A DNA stretch of 64,000 nucleotides from Pseudomonas knackmussii B13 (GCF_000689415.1 NZ_HG322950.1:2921501-2985500); one strand, 5' to 3'; counted from the stretch's first letter, positions 43,131 to 53,612 are shown. The notes: generated by a model from the letters alone, not told the origin. Translations and numbers: made by a program.

Positions 43131-43232
43131 ATGAGTGATGTCACCCGCCGCGGCGCCACCCCTCGCCTTAGCCGCAGCGCCGCCCTATCCGGGTTGTTGC
43201 ACCCGCCCAGGCCTCCATGCGCCCCCTGCTGA
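43131..43232 (+). CDS. Possible leader peptide before bkdA1
   Basis: A 33-codon frame starting ATGAGTGATGTCACC with a good GAGGA site, ending 43 bp before bkdA1. The peptide (MSDVTRRGATPRLSRSAALS and on) is rich in Arg, Pro and Ala and not in branched-chain residues. It may be a translated leader or just spacer. Similar short frames precede the MFS gene at 56088 and the porin gene at 61732. Confidence 0.35.
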   Translation: MSDVTRRGATPRLSRSAALSGLLHPPRPPCAPC

Positions 43233-43275
43233 TCGAGCTTCCCTCCCTCACTTTCAGCCGCTGGAGACCCGAACC

Positions 43276-44508
43276 ATGACCGATTACGCCCCCCTGAAAC
43301 TGCACGTGCCGGAGCCCACCGGGCGGCCGGGTTGCAAGACCGATTTCTCCTACCTGCACCTGTCCCCCGCCGGTGAAGTGCGCAAGCCCGCCGTCGAGGT
43401 CGAGCCGGCGCAGACCGCCGACCTCGCCTACAGCCTGGTGCGGGTTCTCGATGACTCTGGCAACGCGGTAGGCCCCTGGGACCCGCAGCTCAGCCATGAG
43501 CAGCTGCTGCGCGGCATGCGGGTGATGCTCAAGACGCGCATCTTCGACGCGCGCATGCTCACCGCGCAGCGCCAGAAGAAGATGTCCTTCTACATGCAGT
43601 GCCTGGGCGAGGAAGCCATCGCCACCGCCCACACCATGGCCCTGCGCGACGGCGACATGACCTTCCCGACCTATCGCCAGCAAGGCATCCTCATCACCCG
43701 CGACTACCCGCTCAAGGACATGATCTGCCAGCTGCTTTCCAACGAGCAGGACCCGCTCAAGGGCCGCCAGCTGCCGATCATGTATTCCAGCCGCGAGAAG
43801 GGCTTCTTCTCCATCTCCGGCAACCTCGCTACCCAGTTCATCCAGGCGGTCGGCTGGGGCATGGCCTCGGCGATCAAGGGCGATACCAAGATCGCCTCGG
43901 CCTGGATCGGCGACGGCGCCACCGCCGAGTCGGACTTCCACACCGCGCTGACCTTCGCCCACGTGTACCGTGCGCCGGTGATCCTCAACGTGGTCAACAA
44001 CCAATGGGCGATCTCCACCTTCCAGGCCATCGCCGGCGGTGAAGGCACCACCTTTGCCAACCGTGGCGTGGGCTGCGGCATCGCTTCGCTGCGGGTCGAC
44101 GGCAATGACTTCCTCGCCGTCTACGCCGCCTCGCTGTGGGCCGCCGAGCGCGCCCGCCGTGGCCATGGCCCAAGCCTGATCGAATGGGTCACCTACCGTG
44201 CCGGCCCGCACTCCACCTCGGACGATCCGTCCAAGTACCGCCCGGCTGACGACTGGACCAACTTCCCGCTGGGCGACCCGATCGCGCGGCTGAAGCAGCA
44301 CATGGTCGGCCTCGGCATCTGGTCGGACGAGCAGCACGAAGCGCTGCAGAAGGAACTCGAGGCCGAGGTGATCGCCGCGCAGAAAGAGGCCGAGCGCCAC
44401 GGCTCGCTGGTGGACGGCCATGTCTTCAGCGCCGCCAGCATGTTCGACGACGTCTACAAGGACCTGCCGGAACACCTGCGCCGGCAGCGCCAGGAGCTCG
44501 GGGTATGA
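43276..44508 (+). CDS. bkdA1: 2-oxoisovalerate dehydrogenase E1 alpha subunit
   Basis: 410 residues from MTDYAPLKLHVPEPTGRPGC. The TPP-binding motif is clear: IGDGATAESDFHTALTFAH and VNNQWAIST. The conserved phosphorylation-loop region YRAGPHSTSDDPSKYR is present. With BkdA2 it decarboxylates 2-oxo acids from valine, leucine and isoleucine and transfers the acyl group to lipoyl-BkdB. The stop overlaps the bkdA2 start (ATGA). Confidence 0.96.
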   Translation: MTDYAPLKLHVPEPTGRPGCKTDFSYLHLSPAGEVRKPAVEVEPAQTADLAYSLVRVLDDSGNAVGPWDPQLSHEQLLRGMRVMLKTRIFDARMLTAQRQKKMSFYMQCLGEEAIATAHTMALRDGDMTFPTYRQQGILITRDYPLKDMICQLLSNEQDPLKGRQLPIMYSSREKGFFSISGNLATQFIQAVGWGMASAIKGDTKIASAWIGDGATAESDFHTALTFAHVYRAPVILNVVNNQWAISTFQAIAGGEGTTFANRGVGCGIASLRVDGNDFLAVYAASLWAAERARRGHGPSLIEWVTYRAGPHSTSDDPSKYRPADDWTNFPLGDPIARLKQHMVGLGIWSDEQHEALQKELEAEVIAAQKEAERHGSLVDGHVFSAASMFDDVYKDLPEHLRRQRQELGV

Positions 44509-45557
44509 ATGCCATGAATCCGCAACACGAGAACGCCCAGGCGGTCACCAGCATGACCATGATCCAGGCGCTGCGCTCGGCGATGGACGTGATGCTCGAA
44601 CGCGACGACAACGTCGTGGTGTTCGGTCAGGACGTCGGCTACTTCGGCGGCGTGTTCCGCTGCACCGAGGGGCTGCAGAAGAAGTACGGCACCTCGCGGG
44701 TGTTCGACGCGCCGATTTCCGAGAGCGGCATCATCGGCGCCGCCGTCGGCATGTGCGCCTACGGCCTGCGCCCGGTGGTGGAAATCCAGTTCGCCGACTA
44801 CGTCTACCCGGCCACCGACCAGCTGATCTCGGAGGCCGCGCGCATCCGCTACCGCTCGGTGAACGACTTCAGCGCGCCCATGGTGGTTCGCATGCCCTGC
44901 GGCGGCGGCATCTACGGCGGGCAGACCCACAGCCAGAGCCCGGAGGCGATGTTCACCCAGGTCTGCGGCCTGCGCACGGTGATGCCGTCCAACCCGTACG
45001 ACGCCAAGGGCCTGCTGATCTCCTGCATCGAGAACGACGATCCGGTGATCTTCCTGGAGCCCAAGCGCATCTATAACGGCCCCTTCGACGGCCACCACGA
45101 CCGCCCGGTGACGCCCTGGTCGAAGCACCCGCAGAGCCAGGTTCCCGAAGGCTACTACCGCGTGCCGTTGGACAAGGCTGCGATCGCCCGCCCGGGTTCG
45201 GAACTGACCGTGCTGACCTACGGCACCACCGTCTACGTGGCCCAGACCGCCGCCGAGGAAACCGGCATCGACGCCGAGGTCATCGACCTGCGCAGCCTCT
45301 GGCCGCTGGACCTGGACACCATAGTCGCCTCGGTGAAGAAGACCGGCCGCTGCGTGATCGTCCATGAGGCCACCCGCACCTGCGGTTTCGGCGCCGAGCT
45401 GATGTCCCTGGTGCAGGAGAACTGCTTCCACCACCTGGAAGCGCCCATCGTCCGCGTGACCGGCTGGGACACCCCCTACCCGCATGCCCAGGAATGGGAT
45501 TACTTCCCCGGCCCCGCTCGCGTCGGCGCGGCCTTCAAGCGTGCCATGGAGGTCTGA
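44505..45557 (+). CDS. bkdA2: 2-oxoisovalerate dehydrogenase E1 beta subunit
   Basis: 350 residues. E1-beta signatures: VFGQDVGYFGGVFRCTEGL, EIQFADYVYPATDQLISEAA, RMPCGGGIYGG, and HEATRTCGFGAEL in the C-terminal domain. It completes the alpha2beta2 E1 component. It starts inside the bkdA1 stop and ends directly adjacent to bkdB, so the operon is translationally coupled. An internal ATG four codons in is an alternative start. Confidence 0.96.
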   Translation: MNAMNPQHENAQAVTSMTMIQALRSAMDVMLERDDNVVVFGQDVGYFGGVFRCTEGLQKKYGTSRVFDAPISESGIIGAAVGMCAYGLRPVVEIQFADYVYPATDQLISEAARIRYRSVNDFSAPMVVRMPCGGGIYGGQTHSQSPEAMFTQVCGLRTVMPSNPYDAKGLLISCIENDDPVIFLEPKRIYNGPFDGHHDRPVTPWSKHPQSQVPEGYYRVPLDKAAIARPGSELTVLTYGTTVYVAQTAAEETGIDAEVIDLRSLWPLDLDTIVASVKKTGRCVIVHEATRTCGFGAELMSLVQENCFHHLEAPIVRVTGWDTPYPHAQEWDYFPGPARVGAAFKRAMEV

Positions 45558-46838
45558 ATGGGCATTCACGTGATCAAGATGCCGGACATCGGTGAAGGCA
45601 TCGCCGAAGTGGAACTGGTGGAGTGGCATGTGGCGGTCGGCGACGAGGTCCACGAGGACCAGCTGCTCGCCGAAGTCATGACTGACAAGGCGACGGTCGA
45701 GATTCCCTCGCCGGTAGCCGGCAAGATCCTCGCCTTGGGCGGCGCCCCCGGCCAGGTAATGGCGGTGGGCGGCGAACTGGTGCGCCTGGAAGTCGAAGGC
45801 AAGGGCAACCAGCGCGAAGCGGCGCCGGCGGCAGAAGCCGAGCCAGTCGTTGCAGCCCCCGTTGAGCCCGTGCGCCCTGTCGTGCAGGACGCGCCGCGCG
45901 GGGAAATGAAACCCGTGGTGTCGCCCCGCCCGAGCACTGCGCCAGCGGCGCCCATGGTGCGTCGCGCCCCCGGCGAGAAGCCGCTGGCCTCGCCTGCGGT
46001 TCGCCAGCGCGCCCGCGATCTCGGCGTCGAGCTGCAATTCGTCCAGGGCAGCGGCCCGGCCGGGCGTATCCTGCATGACGACCTCGACAAGTACATGACC
46101 CACGGCGGCGCGGTGGTCGCTTCCGGCTACATGGCCCGCCACGACGAGCAACAGGTTCCGGTTATCGGCCTGCGTCGGCGCATCGCGCAGAAGATGGCCG
46201 AGGCCAAGCGGCGCATCCCGCACTTCAGCTACGTCGAGGAGATCGACGTCACCGACCTGGAGGCGCTGCGTCAGCACCTCAACGGCAAATACGGTGCGAG
46301 CCGCGGCAAGCTCACCCTGCTGCCTTTCATCGCCCGCGCCATGGTGGTCGCCCTGCGCGACTTCCCGCAGATCAACGCGCGCTATGACGACGAGGCCGAC
46401 ATCGTCACCCGCTACGGCGCGGTGCACCTGGGCGTTGCCACGCAGAGCGACAGCGGGCTGATGGTGCCGGTGCTGCGCAATGCCGAGTCCCGCGACCTCT
46501 GGGGCAACGCCGCGGAAGTGGCACGCCTGGCGGAAGCCGCGCGCAATGGCAAGGCCAGCCGCGAGGAGCTTTCCGGCTCGACCATCACCCTGACCAGCCT
46601 CGGCGCGTTAGGCGGCATCGTCAGCACGCCGGTGATCAACCATCCGGAAGTGGCCATCGTCGGCGTTAACCGCATGGTCGAGCGGCCCATGGTCGTCAAC
46701 GGCCAGATCGTCGTGCGCAAGATGATGAACCTGTCCTCGTCCTTCGATCACCGGGTGGTCGACGGCATGGACGCCGCAGCCTTCATCCAGGCCGTGCGCG
46801 CCCTGCTCGAACATCCCGCCACCCTGTTCCTGGAGTGA
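45558..46838 (+). CDS. bkdB: Lipoamide acyltransferase E2 of the branched-chain complex
   Basis: 426 residues. One lipoyl domain with Lys44 in MTDKATVEIPSP; a Pro/Ala-rich linker (about 85-140); an E1/E3-binding domain (LASPAVRQRARDLGVELQFV and GPAGRILHDDL); then the catalytic domain ending with the FDHRVVDGMD motif that holds the active-site His. It forms the 24-mer core of the complex. Confidence 0.96.
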   Translation: MGIHVIKMPDIGEGIAEVELVEWHVAVGDEVHEDQLLAEVMTDKATVEIPSPVAGKILALGGAPGQVMAVGGELVRLEVEGKGNQREAAPAAEAEPVVAAPVEPVRPVVQDAPRGEMKPVVSPRPSTAPAAPMVRRAPGEKPLASPAVRQRARDLGVELQFVQGSGPAGRILHDDLDKYMTHGGAVVASGYMARHDEQQVPVIGLRRRIAQKMAEAKRRIPHFSYVEEIDVTDLEALRQHLNGKYGASRGKLTLLPFIARAMVVALRDFPQINARYDDEADIVTRYGAVHLGVATQSDSGLMVPVLRNAESRDLWGNAAEVARLAEAARNGKASREELSGSTITLTSLGALGGIVSTPVINHPEVAIVGVNRMVERPMVVNGQIVVRKMMNLSSSFDHRVVDGMDAAAFIQAVRALLEHPATLFLE

Positions 46839-46843
46839 GTCGC

Positions 46844-48250
<1,407 letters not shown>

Positions 48251-48257
48251 CTCGTCA

Positions 48258-48285
48258 GGCGGGTAACCGTTCGCGGTTATCCGCC
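48258..48285 (+). terminator. Stem-loop downstream of lpdV
   Basis: GGCGGGTAACCG-TTCG-CGGTTATCCGCC: a 12-bp stem with one G:U pair and a stable UUCG tetraloop, 8 bp after the lpdV stop. There is no T-tract, so it may stabilise or process the transcript as much as terminate it. Confidence 0.6.
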
Positions 48286-48316
48286 CGCTGCCTTGCAAAG
48301 CATCAAACCGCCACTC

Positions 48317-48463
48317 CGTAGGATGGCGTTGAGCGAAGCGAAACCCATCGATCACGCGACCTATCCCGATTGCCGAAGTGAACATGGGAAACCGTTACCC
48401 ATGTGTCCCGACAACCGTTACCTATCTGTCCCGGCAGAACACTCCGCTCAACCCATCCTACGC
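48317..48463. repeat. Inverted-repeat-bounded intergenic element
   Basis: GTAGGATGGCGTTGAGCG (48318-48335) and CGCTCAACCCATCCTACGC (48445-48463) are inverted copies with one extra base on the left. They enclose about 110 bp that includes two tandem copies of a motif, ACCGTTACCCATGTGTCCCG and ACCGTTACCTATCTGTCCCG, resembling repeats at insertion-sequence ends. It has no coding capacity. The rest of the 339-bp gap before the FAD enzyme holds only the lpdV stem-loop and the promoter region. Confidence 0.65.
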
Positions 48464-48542
48464 ATCCTTCCCTTCGACGCTGGCCGGTTATCGACCACTT
48501 ATTCCGGCATCGGCTTGCCTTGACTCCGCCTGAATCGGATTA

Positions 48543-48557
48543 TGGAACCGCGTTCCA
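48543..48557. promoter_or_regulatory. TGGAAC-N3-GTTCCA operator before the FAD dehydrogenase gene
   Basis: A perfect inverted repeat TGGAAC-CGC-GTTCCA, 33 bp before the start codon. A near copy (TAGAAC-GCT-GTTCCA) stands at 60435-60449 upstream of the Gfo/Idh gene. The size and symmetry fit an IclR-family site. A 13-mer GGCCGGTTATCGA at 48482-48494 is also shared exactly with 55717-55729 in the quiC promoter region. Confidence 0.6.
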
Positions 48558-48589
48558 CAAAATAATATTTCGCCCCGGAGTCCTTCGCC

Positions 48590-50380
48590 ATGCCCTCTGC
48601 CACCCCCCTCCCCTCGACCGAATGCGATCTGCTGGTGATAGGTTCCGGCGCCGCCGGCCTGGCCGCTGCCGTGACCGCCGCCTGGCATGGACAGAAGGTC
48701 ATCCTGGTGGAAAAGGAGCCGGTGTTCGGCGGTGCCACAGCCTGGTCCGGCGGCTGGGCCTGGGTGCCGCGCAACCCACTGGCGCGGCGGGCGGGCATCG
48801 AGGAAGACATCGAGCAACCGCGCACCTATCTACGCAACGAATTGGGCGAGCACTACGACGCCGCGCGGGTCGACGCCTTCCTCGAAGCCGCGCCGCACAT
48901 GGTGGCCTTCTTCGAGCAGCACACCGCGCTGCAGTTCGTCGACGGCAATGGCATCCCCGACATACATGGCGACACGCCTGGCGCCGCCACGGGCGGGCAT
49001 CAGGTGATCGCCGCGCCCTATGACGCGCGCGAGGTACTCGACCTGCTGCCGCGCCTGCGCAAGACAATGCGCGAAACCTCTTTCCTCGGCATGCCGATCA
49101 TGGCGGGCGCCGACCTTGCCGCCTTCCTGAACATGACCCGTTCGACGCGCGCCTTCCTCCACGCCACCCGACGCGTGCTGACGCACTTCTACCACCTGGT
49201 CCGCTACGGCCGCGCCATGCACCTGGTGAACGGCGTTGCACTGGTGGCACGCTTGGCGCGCTCCGCTCAGGACCTGGGCGTGCGCTTGCTGGAGTCAACC
49301 CCGGCGCGGCGCCTGCTGCTGGAGAATGGCGCGGTACATGGCGCCATCGTCCAGACGCCGCAGGGCGAGCTTGAAATCCGCGCCAAGGCCGTAGTGCTCG
49401 CGTCCGGCGGTTTCCCCAACGATGCGCAACGCCGGCGCGAACTCTTCCCGCGTGACCGCAGCGGCCATGACAACCTGGCGCTGCCGCCCTCCTCCTGCTC
49501 CGGCGACGGCTTGCGCCTGGGTGAAAGCGCGGGCGGCAGCGTCGAGACCGACCTCAAATCGCCGGTGGCCTGGGCTCCGGTCTCGAAGGTGGTGCATCGC
49601 GATGGTTCAGTCGGCCACTTCCCGCACATCATCGAGCGCGGCAAGCCGGGGATCATCGGCGTGCTGGCCAATGGCAAACGCTTCGTCAACGAAGCCCACG
49701 GCTACTACGACTACGTCGCCGCCATGCTGGCTGCCTTGCCGGAAGACGCGGAGCCTTGCTCCTGGTTGGTCTGCGACCATCGTTTCCTGCGCCGCTACGG
49801 CCTCGGCTACGTGCGCCCGGCGCCGCTGCCCATCGGGTCGCACTTACGCAGCGGCTATCTCAAGCGCGGCACGTCCATCGAACAACTGGCAGATGCCTGC
49901 GGCATCGACCCGGAGGGCCTGGCAGCCACTGTCAGGGAATTCAACCGTCACGCCCGCAATGGCGAAGACCCCGCCTTCGGCCGTGGCTCCACGCCGTTCA
50001 ACCGCAAGCAGGGCGATCCGCAGCATCGCGGCCCCAACCCCTGCGTGGCGCCCATCGAGCGCGGCCCCTTCTACGCCGTGAAGGTGCAGCCGGGCTGCTT
50101 CGGCACTTTCGCCGGATTGCGCACGGACGGCCAGGCGCGAGTCCTCGACGCGAACGCCCAACCGATTCCCGGCCTCTACGCCGCCGGCACCGACATGGCC
50201 AGCGTCTTTGGCGGCCACTACCCGTCCGGCGGCATCAACATCGGCCCGGCGCTGACCTTCGGCTACATCGCAGGCCGCCACGCCGCTGGTCTGGCCCTGG
50301 AGCAAGGCCCGGCAGCGCATTGCCGCTCTACCGAAGAACGTGCGCCTGGTCAGCCCGAATCTTGCCCCGCGCCGGACTGA
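48590..50380 (+). CDS. FAD-dependent dehydrogenase (KstD / fumarate reductase flavoprotein-like)
   Basis: 596 residues. The N-terminal FAD motif is LLVIGSGAAGLAAAV (about 14-28) followed by LVEKEPVFGGATAWSGGW. The C-terminal FAD-binding block is GLYAAGTDMASVFGGHYPSGGINIG. The layout is that of 3-ketosteroid dehydrogenase or fumarate-reductase-like flavoproteins, which introduce or reduce C=C bonds in alicyclic rings. Next to aroQ and quiC it could dehydrogenate a hydroaromatic acid such as dihydroshikimate or a cyclohexane carboxylate, but this is inference. A TGGAAC-N3-GTTCCA site precedes it. Confidence 0.85.
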   Translation: MPSATPLPSTECDLLVIGSGAAGLAAAVTAAWHGQKVILVEKEPVFGGATAWSGGWAWVPRNPLARRAGIEEDIEQPRTYLRNELGEHYDAARVDAFLEAAPHMVAFFEQHTALQFVDGNGIPDIHGDTPGAATGGHQVIAAPYDAREVLDLLPRLRKTMRETSFLGMPIMAGADLAAFLNMTRSTRAFLHATRRVLTHFYHLVRYGRAMHLVNGVALVARLARSAQDLGVRLLESTPARRLLLENGAVHGAIVQTPQGELEIRAKAVVLASGGFPNDAQRRRELFPRDRSGHDNLALPPSSCSGDGLRLGESAGGSVETDLKSPVAWAPVSKVVHRDGSVGHFPHIIERGKPGIIGVLANGKRFVNEAHGYYDYVAAMLAALPEDAEPCSWLVCDHRFLRRYGLGYVRPAPLPIGSHLRSGYLKRGTSIEQLADACGIDPEGLAATVREFNRHARNGEDPAFGRGSTPFNRKQGDPQHRGPNPCVAPIERGPFYAVKVQPGCFGTFAGLRTDGQARVLDANAQPIPGLYAAGTDMASVFGGHYPSGGINIGPALTFGYIAGRHAAGLALEQGPAAHCRSTEERAPGQPESCPAPD

Positions 50381-50498
50381 CTGTCCGCTGATCGAACACT
50401 TCCGCTCCCACCTCGAAGCCCCCGGCAACGCCTGAAGGCCGCGCCGGGCCTGGCCGCGAGCCGATTTAAGGCAAACCAGTCGGGCCTTTGCGCGCCAA

Positions 50499-50525
50499 TT
50501 GACGAAAGTAACCAGTTGGTACATT
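50499..50525. promoter_or_regulatory. aroQ promoter region with GTAACCAGTTGGTAC motif
   Basis: A -35-like TTGACG (50499-50504) is followed by GTAACCAGTTGGTAC (50508-50522) and a weak TACATT (50520-50525). The motif is the reverse complement of GTACCAACTGGTTAC and matches the GTACGAAC[CT]GGTTA sites at 55677 and 61436. Sitting between -35 and -10 it would suit repression, probably by the local TetR protein. Confidence 0.55.
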
Positions 50526-50574
50526 TTGCTGAGACCGCATTCCAGCGTCGACAAGACCTACAAGAGACACTCGC

Positions 50575-51015
50575 ATGACACTCCCGATCCTGATCCTCAA
50601 CGGCCCCAACCTGAACCTGCTCGGCACGCGCGAACCGGCGACCTACGGTTACGAGACCCTCGCCGACGTCGAGGCGCTCTGCCACGCCCGCGCCGACGAA
50701 CTGGGCCTGCAGGTGGAGTTCAGGCAAACCAACCACGAAGGCCAGCTGATCGACTGGATTCACCAGGCGCGCAGCCGCTGCGCCGGCATCGTGATCAACC
50801 CGGCGGCCTGGACCCACACCTCGGTGGCGATCCGCGATGCCCTGGCGGCGGTGGAGCTGCCGGTGATCGAGGTGCACCTGTCCAACGTGCACAAGCGCGA
50901 GGAATTCCGTCACCACTCCTTCGTGTCGGGGATTGTCCTCGGCGTGATGGCCGGCTTCGGCAGCAACGGCTACCGCCTGGCCCTCGATCACTTCGCCCAC
51001 CTGCTGCGGGGTTGA
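50575..51015 (+). CDS. aroQ: Type II 3-dehydroquinate dehydratase
   Basis: 146 residues, full length. Active-site elements: NGPNLNLLGTREPATYGYET with Arg19 and Tyr24, INPAAWTHTS (Asn75, His81), EVHLSNVHKREEFRHHS (His101, Arg112). It dehydrates 3-dehydroquinate to 3-dehydroshikimate. In this setting, next to quiC and a quinate-type dehydrogenase, it is the catabolic paralog, separate from the biosynthetic aroQ expected elsewhere beside accB. Confidence 0.94.
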   Translation: MTLPILILNGPNLNLLGTREPATYGYETLADVEALCHARADELGLQVEFRQTNHEGQLIDWIHQARSRCAGIVINPAAWTHTSVAIRDALAAVELPVIEVHLSNVHKREEFRHHSFVSGIVLGVMAGFGSNGYRLALDHFAHLLRG

Positions 51016-51020
51016 CTGCA

Positions 51021-51875
51021 ATGACCCAGAACACCTCCATCCTCGCCGGCCTGATCGGCGCTGGTATCCAGGCCTCCCGCACCCCAGCCCTGCACGAGCA
51101 CGAAGGCGATGCCCAGAGCATTCGCTACCTGTACCGGCTGATCGACCTGGATGCGCTCAAGCTCGACATCAGCGCCCTGCCGCAGCTGCTCGACGGCGCC
51201 CAGCGCATGGGCTTCACCGGCCTCAACATCACCTTCCCGTGCAAGCAGGCGGTAATCCCGCTGCTCGACGAGCTGTCCGACGAGGCCCGCGGAATCGGCG
51301 CGGTGAACACGGTCGTATTCAAGGACGGCAAGCGCGTCGGCCACAACACCGACTGCCTGGGCTTCGCCGAAGGTTTCCGCCGTGGCCTGGGCGACGTGAA
51401 GCGCAACCGCGTGGTGCAATTGGGCGCCGGCGGCGCCGGTGCGGCAGTGGCCCACGCGCTGCTCAGCGAGGGTGTCGAAGAACTGACCATCCATGAGGTC
51501 GACCCGGCTCGTTCCCAGGCGCTGGTGGACAATCTCAACGCCCACTTCGGCCCGGGCCGCGCCCAGGTTTGCCACGACCTGGCGAGCGCCATGGCGGTGG
51601 CCGACGGCCTGGTCAACACGACCCCGGTGGGCATGGCAAAGCTGCCCGGCACGCCGCTGCCGGTGGAGCTGCTGCGCGCCGAGCTGTGGGTCGCCGAGAT
51701 CATCTACTTCCCGCTGGAAACCGAACTGCTGCGCCATGCCCGCGCCCTCGGCTGCCGCACCCTCGATGGCGGCACCATGGCGGTGTTCCAGGCGGTGAAG
51801 GCCTTCGAGCTGTTCAGCGGCCGCCCGGCCGATGCCGAGCGGATGCAGGCGCATTTCCGCAGCTTCGACAGCTGA
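51021..51875 (+). CDS. Shikimate/quinate dehydrogenase (AroE-like, probably NAD-dependent)
   Basis: 284 residues from the ATG at 51021, 5 bp after aroQ. It keeps the catalytic Lys75 (NITFPCKQAV) and Asp111 (GHNTDCLGF) and the dinucleotide loop GAGGAGAA at 135. The carboxylate-binding S-x-S is replaced by SRTP (19-22), and an Asp follows beta-2 (HEVDPARS). Both are features of NAD-using quinate/shikimate dehydrogenases such as corynebacterial QsuD. It should oxidise quinate and shikimate to their 3-dehydro forms. Confidence 0.88.
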   Translation: MTQNTSILAGLIGAGIQASRTPALHEHEGDAQSIRYLYRLIDLDALKLDISALPQLLDGAQRMGFTGLNITFPCKQAVIPLLDELSDEARGIGAVNTVVFKDGKRVGHNTDCLGFAEGFRRGLGDVKRNRVVQLGAGGAGAAVAHALLSEGVEELTIHEVDPARSQALVDNLNAHFGPGRAQVCHDLASAMAVADGLVNTTPVGMAKLPGTPLPVELLRAELWVAEIIYFPLETELLRHARALGCRTLDGGTMAVFQAVKAFELFSGRPADAERMQAHFRSFDS

Positions 51876-51907
51876 CCGGCAAACGCTCTTATCGGAGCAG
51901 CTGTATT

Positions 51908-51988
51908 CTGGGCTCCCGCGTTCGCGGGAGTGACAGAACCAAGATGCGTTCTTATCTACGTCTTCCCCGCGAACGCGGGGACCCAGAA
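51908..51988. repeat. Inverted intergenic repeat pair
   Basis: CTGGGCTCCCGCGTTCGCGG at 51908 onwards and CCCCGCGAACGCGGGGACCC at 51965 onwards form a long inverted pair, each arm itself palindromic around CGCGTTCGCG or CGCGAACGCG. A further unit is at 63091-63118. It lies between two convergent genes. Confidence 0.75.
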
Positions 51989-52012
51989 ACCACGCAGGAA
52001 TGGCTCCGTGCG

Positions 52013-52756
52013 CTACGGATGCCAGTTCTCCCACACCAGCTGCACCCCGGTCGCCAGCAGGCCCAGCCGCGCAATGCGGTAGAACCAGGTGTGGTTGACC
52101 TTGTCCTGCAACCAGATGCCCAGCCACACCCCGAGCACCACGATGGGCGCCAGCAGCAGGCTGGTGCCGAGGTTGCTCCAGGTGAACTGGCCGAGCAGCG
52201 CATAAGGCACCAGCTTGATGGCGTTGGTCAGCAGGAAGAAGCAGTTCACCGTGGCGATGTAGCGCACCTTCTCCAGCTGTTGCGGCAGCAGGTACATCAT
52301 CCCCGGCGGGCCGCCGGCATGGGCGACGAAGCTGGTGAAGCCGGCGATCCCCGCAAGCACCACGCCCTTGCCCAGCGCAGCTGGTTTCGGCGTCGCAGCG
52401 GCACGGGCGGCCACCACGTTGAGCAGCACGAAGGCGATGGCGATGCCGCCGATCAGCAACGCGATGAAGCGCTCTCTGAGCAGACCGAAACTCAATGCGC
52501 CCGCGCCCACACCGAGCAGCGCGCCGGGCAGCATGATCTTCAGGTTGCGCACATCCCACTTGCCGTAGAAGCGCCGCAGCCCGGTGAGGTCAGCCATGCA
52601 GAGGATCGGCAGCATCAGCGCCGCGGCCTGGGTCGGCGGCATGGCCAGGGCCATCAGCGGCACGGCGATGCCACCGAGCGCACCGCCGAAGCCGCCCTTG
52701 GAGACACCGGTGAGCAGGACGGCGGGAATCGCCACCAGGAGGAATTCGAGGGTCAT
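52013..52756 (-). CDS. TSUP (TauE/SafE) family transporter
   Basis: 247 residues from MTLEFLLVAIPAVLLTGVSK at 52756, with about eight membrane segments. TSUP motifs are present: GVSKGGFGGALG near the N-terminus and the internal repeat AHAGGPPGMMYLLP. The family exports or imports sulfonates and small organic anions. It lies 101 bp after the TetR gene on the same strand, possibly in the same transcript as quiC-tetR. The substrate is unknown. Confidence 0.88.
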   Translation of the reverse strand: MTLEFLLVAIPAVLLTGVSKGGFGGALGGIAVPLMALAMPPTQAAALMLPILCMADLTGLRRFYGKWDVRNLKIMLPGALLGVGAGALSFGLLRERFIALLIGGIAIAFVLLNVVAARAAATPKPAALGKGVVLAGIAGFTSFVAHAGGPPGMMYLLPQQLEKVRYIATVNCFFLLTNAIKLVPYALLGQFTWSNLGTSLLLAPIVVLGVWLGIWLQDKVNHTWFYRIARLGLLATGVQLVWENWHP

Positions 52757-52857
52757 CGCGAAACTCGTCGGCAAACGGACCGACGATTATGCCGCGTCCT
52801 TGACCGCCTGGCGGGTAGCGCGGGCGATCAGCGCCCGCTTCCCAGTGCCATGCGGGC

Positions 52858-53526
52858 TCAGCGCTGGATATAGCGCAGCACGGCCTCGCAGATCATTTCC
52901 TTGTGCCGGCGCTTGACCTCCTCGTCGGCCAGGTCGATCTGGAAGATCTCACCGAAGGTGTTGCGGTTGGACACCCGATAGAAACAGAACGAGCTGATGA
53001 GGATGTGCAGGTCGAGCGGATCGATGCCTTCGCGGAACAACCCCTGTTCCGCGCCGCGACGGAGGATCTCGGCCAGCGACAGGAGCATGGTGTTGCTCAT
53101 CGAGCGGATGGCCGTGGATTTCTTCACGTACTCGCCGTGGTGGATGTTCTCGATGCTGACGATGCGCACGAAATCGACGTTGCGATCGTGGTGATCGAAG
53201 GAGAACTCGACGGTGCGGCGGATCGCCTCCAGCGGTTCCAGCTCGGTCAGGTGCAGCTTGCTTTCGGTGTGGCGGATGTCGCCGTAGAGCTTTTCCAGCA
53301 CCTCGACGTAGAGCTGCTCCTTGCTGCCGAAGTAGTAGTAGATCATCCGCTTGGAGGTGTGCGTGCGCTCGGCGATGGCATCGACGCGCGCGCCGGACAG
53401 GCCCTGCTGGACGAACTCGGTGATGGCGGCCTGGAGGATGCCTTCGCGGGTCTTCTCAGGGTTGTTCTTGCGGCCCTTTCCACGCACTTCGCTGGCGGGG
53501 TCGAGGGGGGCGGCGGGATTCGGCAT
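52858..53526 (-). CDS. TetR-family regulator in the quinate region
   Basis: 222 residues from MPNPAAPLDPASEVRGKGRK at 53526. The TetR HTH is FVQQGLSGARVDAIAERTHT followed by SKRMIYYYFGSKEQLYVEVL. Its C-terminal domain resembles RutR/TetR_C members. It lies 86 bp downstream of quiC on the same strand. In P. aeruginosa a TetR gene sits at the same place between quiC and aroE/aroQ homologs. It is the best candidate to bind the GTACGAAC[CT]GGTTA motif found at three promoters. Confidence 0.88.
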   Translation of the reverse strand: MPNPAAPLDPASEVRGKGRKNNPEKTREGILQAAITEFVQQGLSGARVDAIAERTHTSKRMIYYYFGSKEQLYVEVLEKLYGDIRHTESKLHLTELEPLEAIRRTVEFSFDHHDRNVDFVRIVSIENIHHGEYVKKSTAIRSMSNTMLLSLAEILRRGAEQGLFREGIDPLDLHILISSFCFYRVSNRNTFGEIFQIDLADEEVKRRHKEMICEAVLRYIQR

Positions 53527-53612
53527 GGCGGGCTCACAGCCTTGGAAAATGCTGCCGATTATGGGCCGTGCCGCGCCCCCAAGGGAAGGCGGCGCGGCCC
53601 ATGCAGCGGGCA

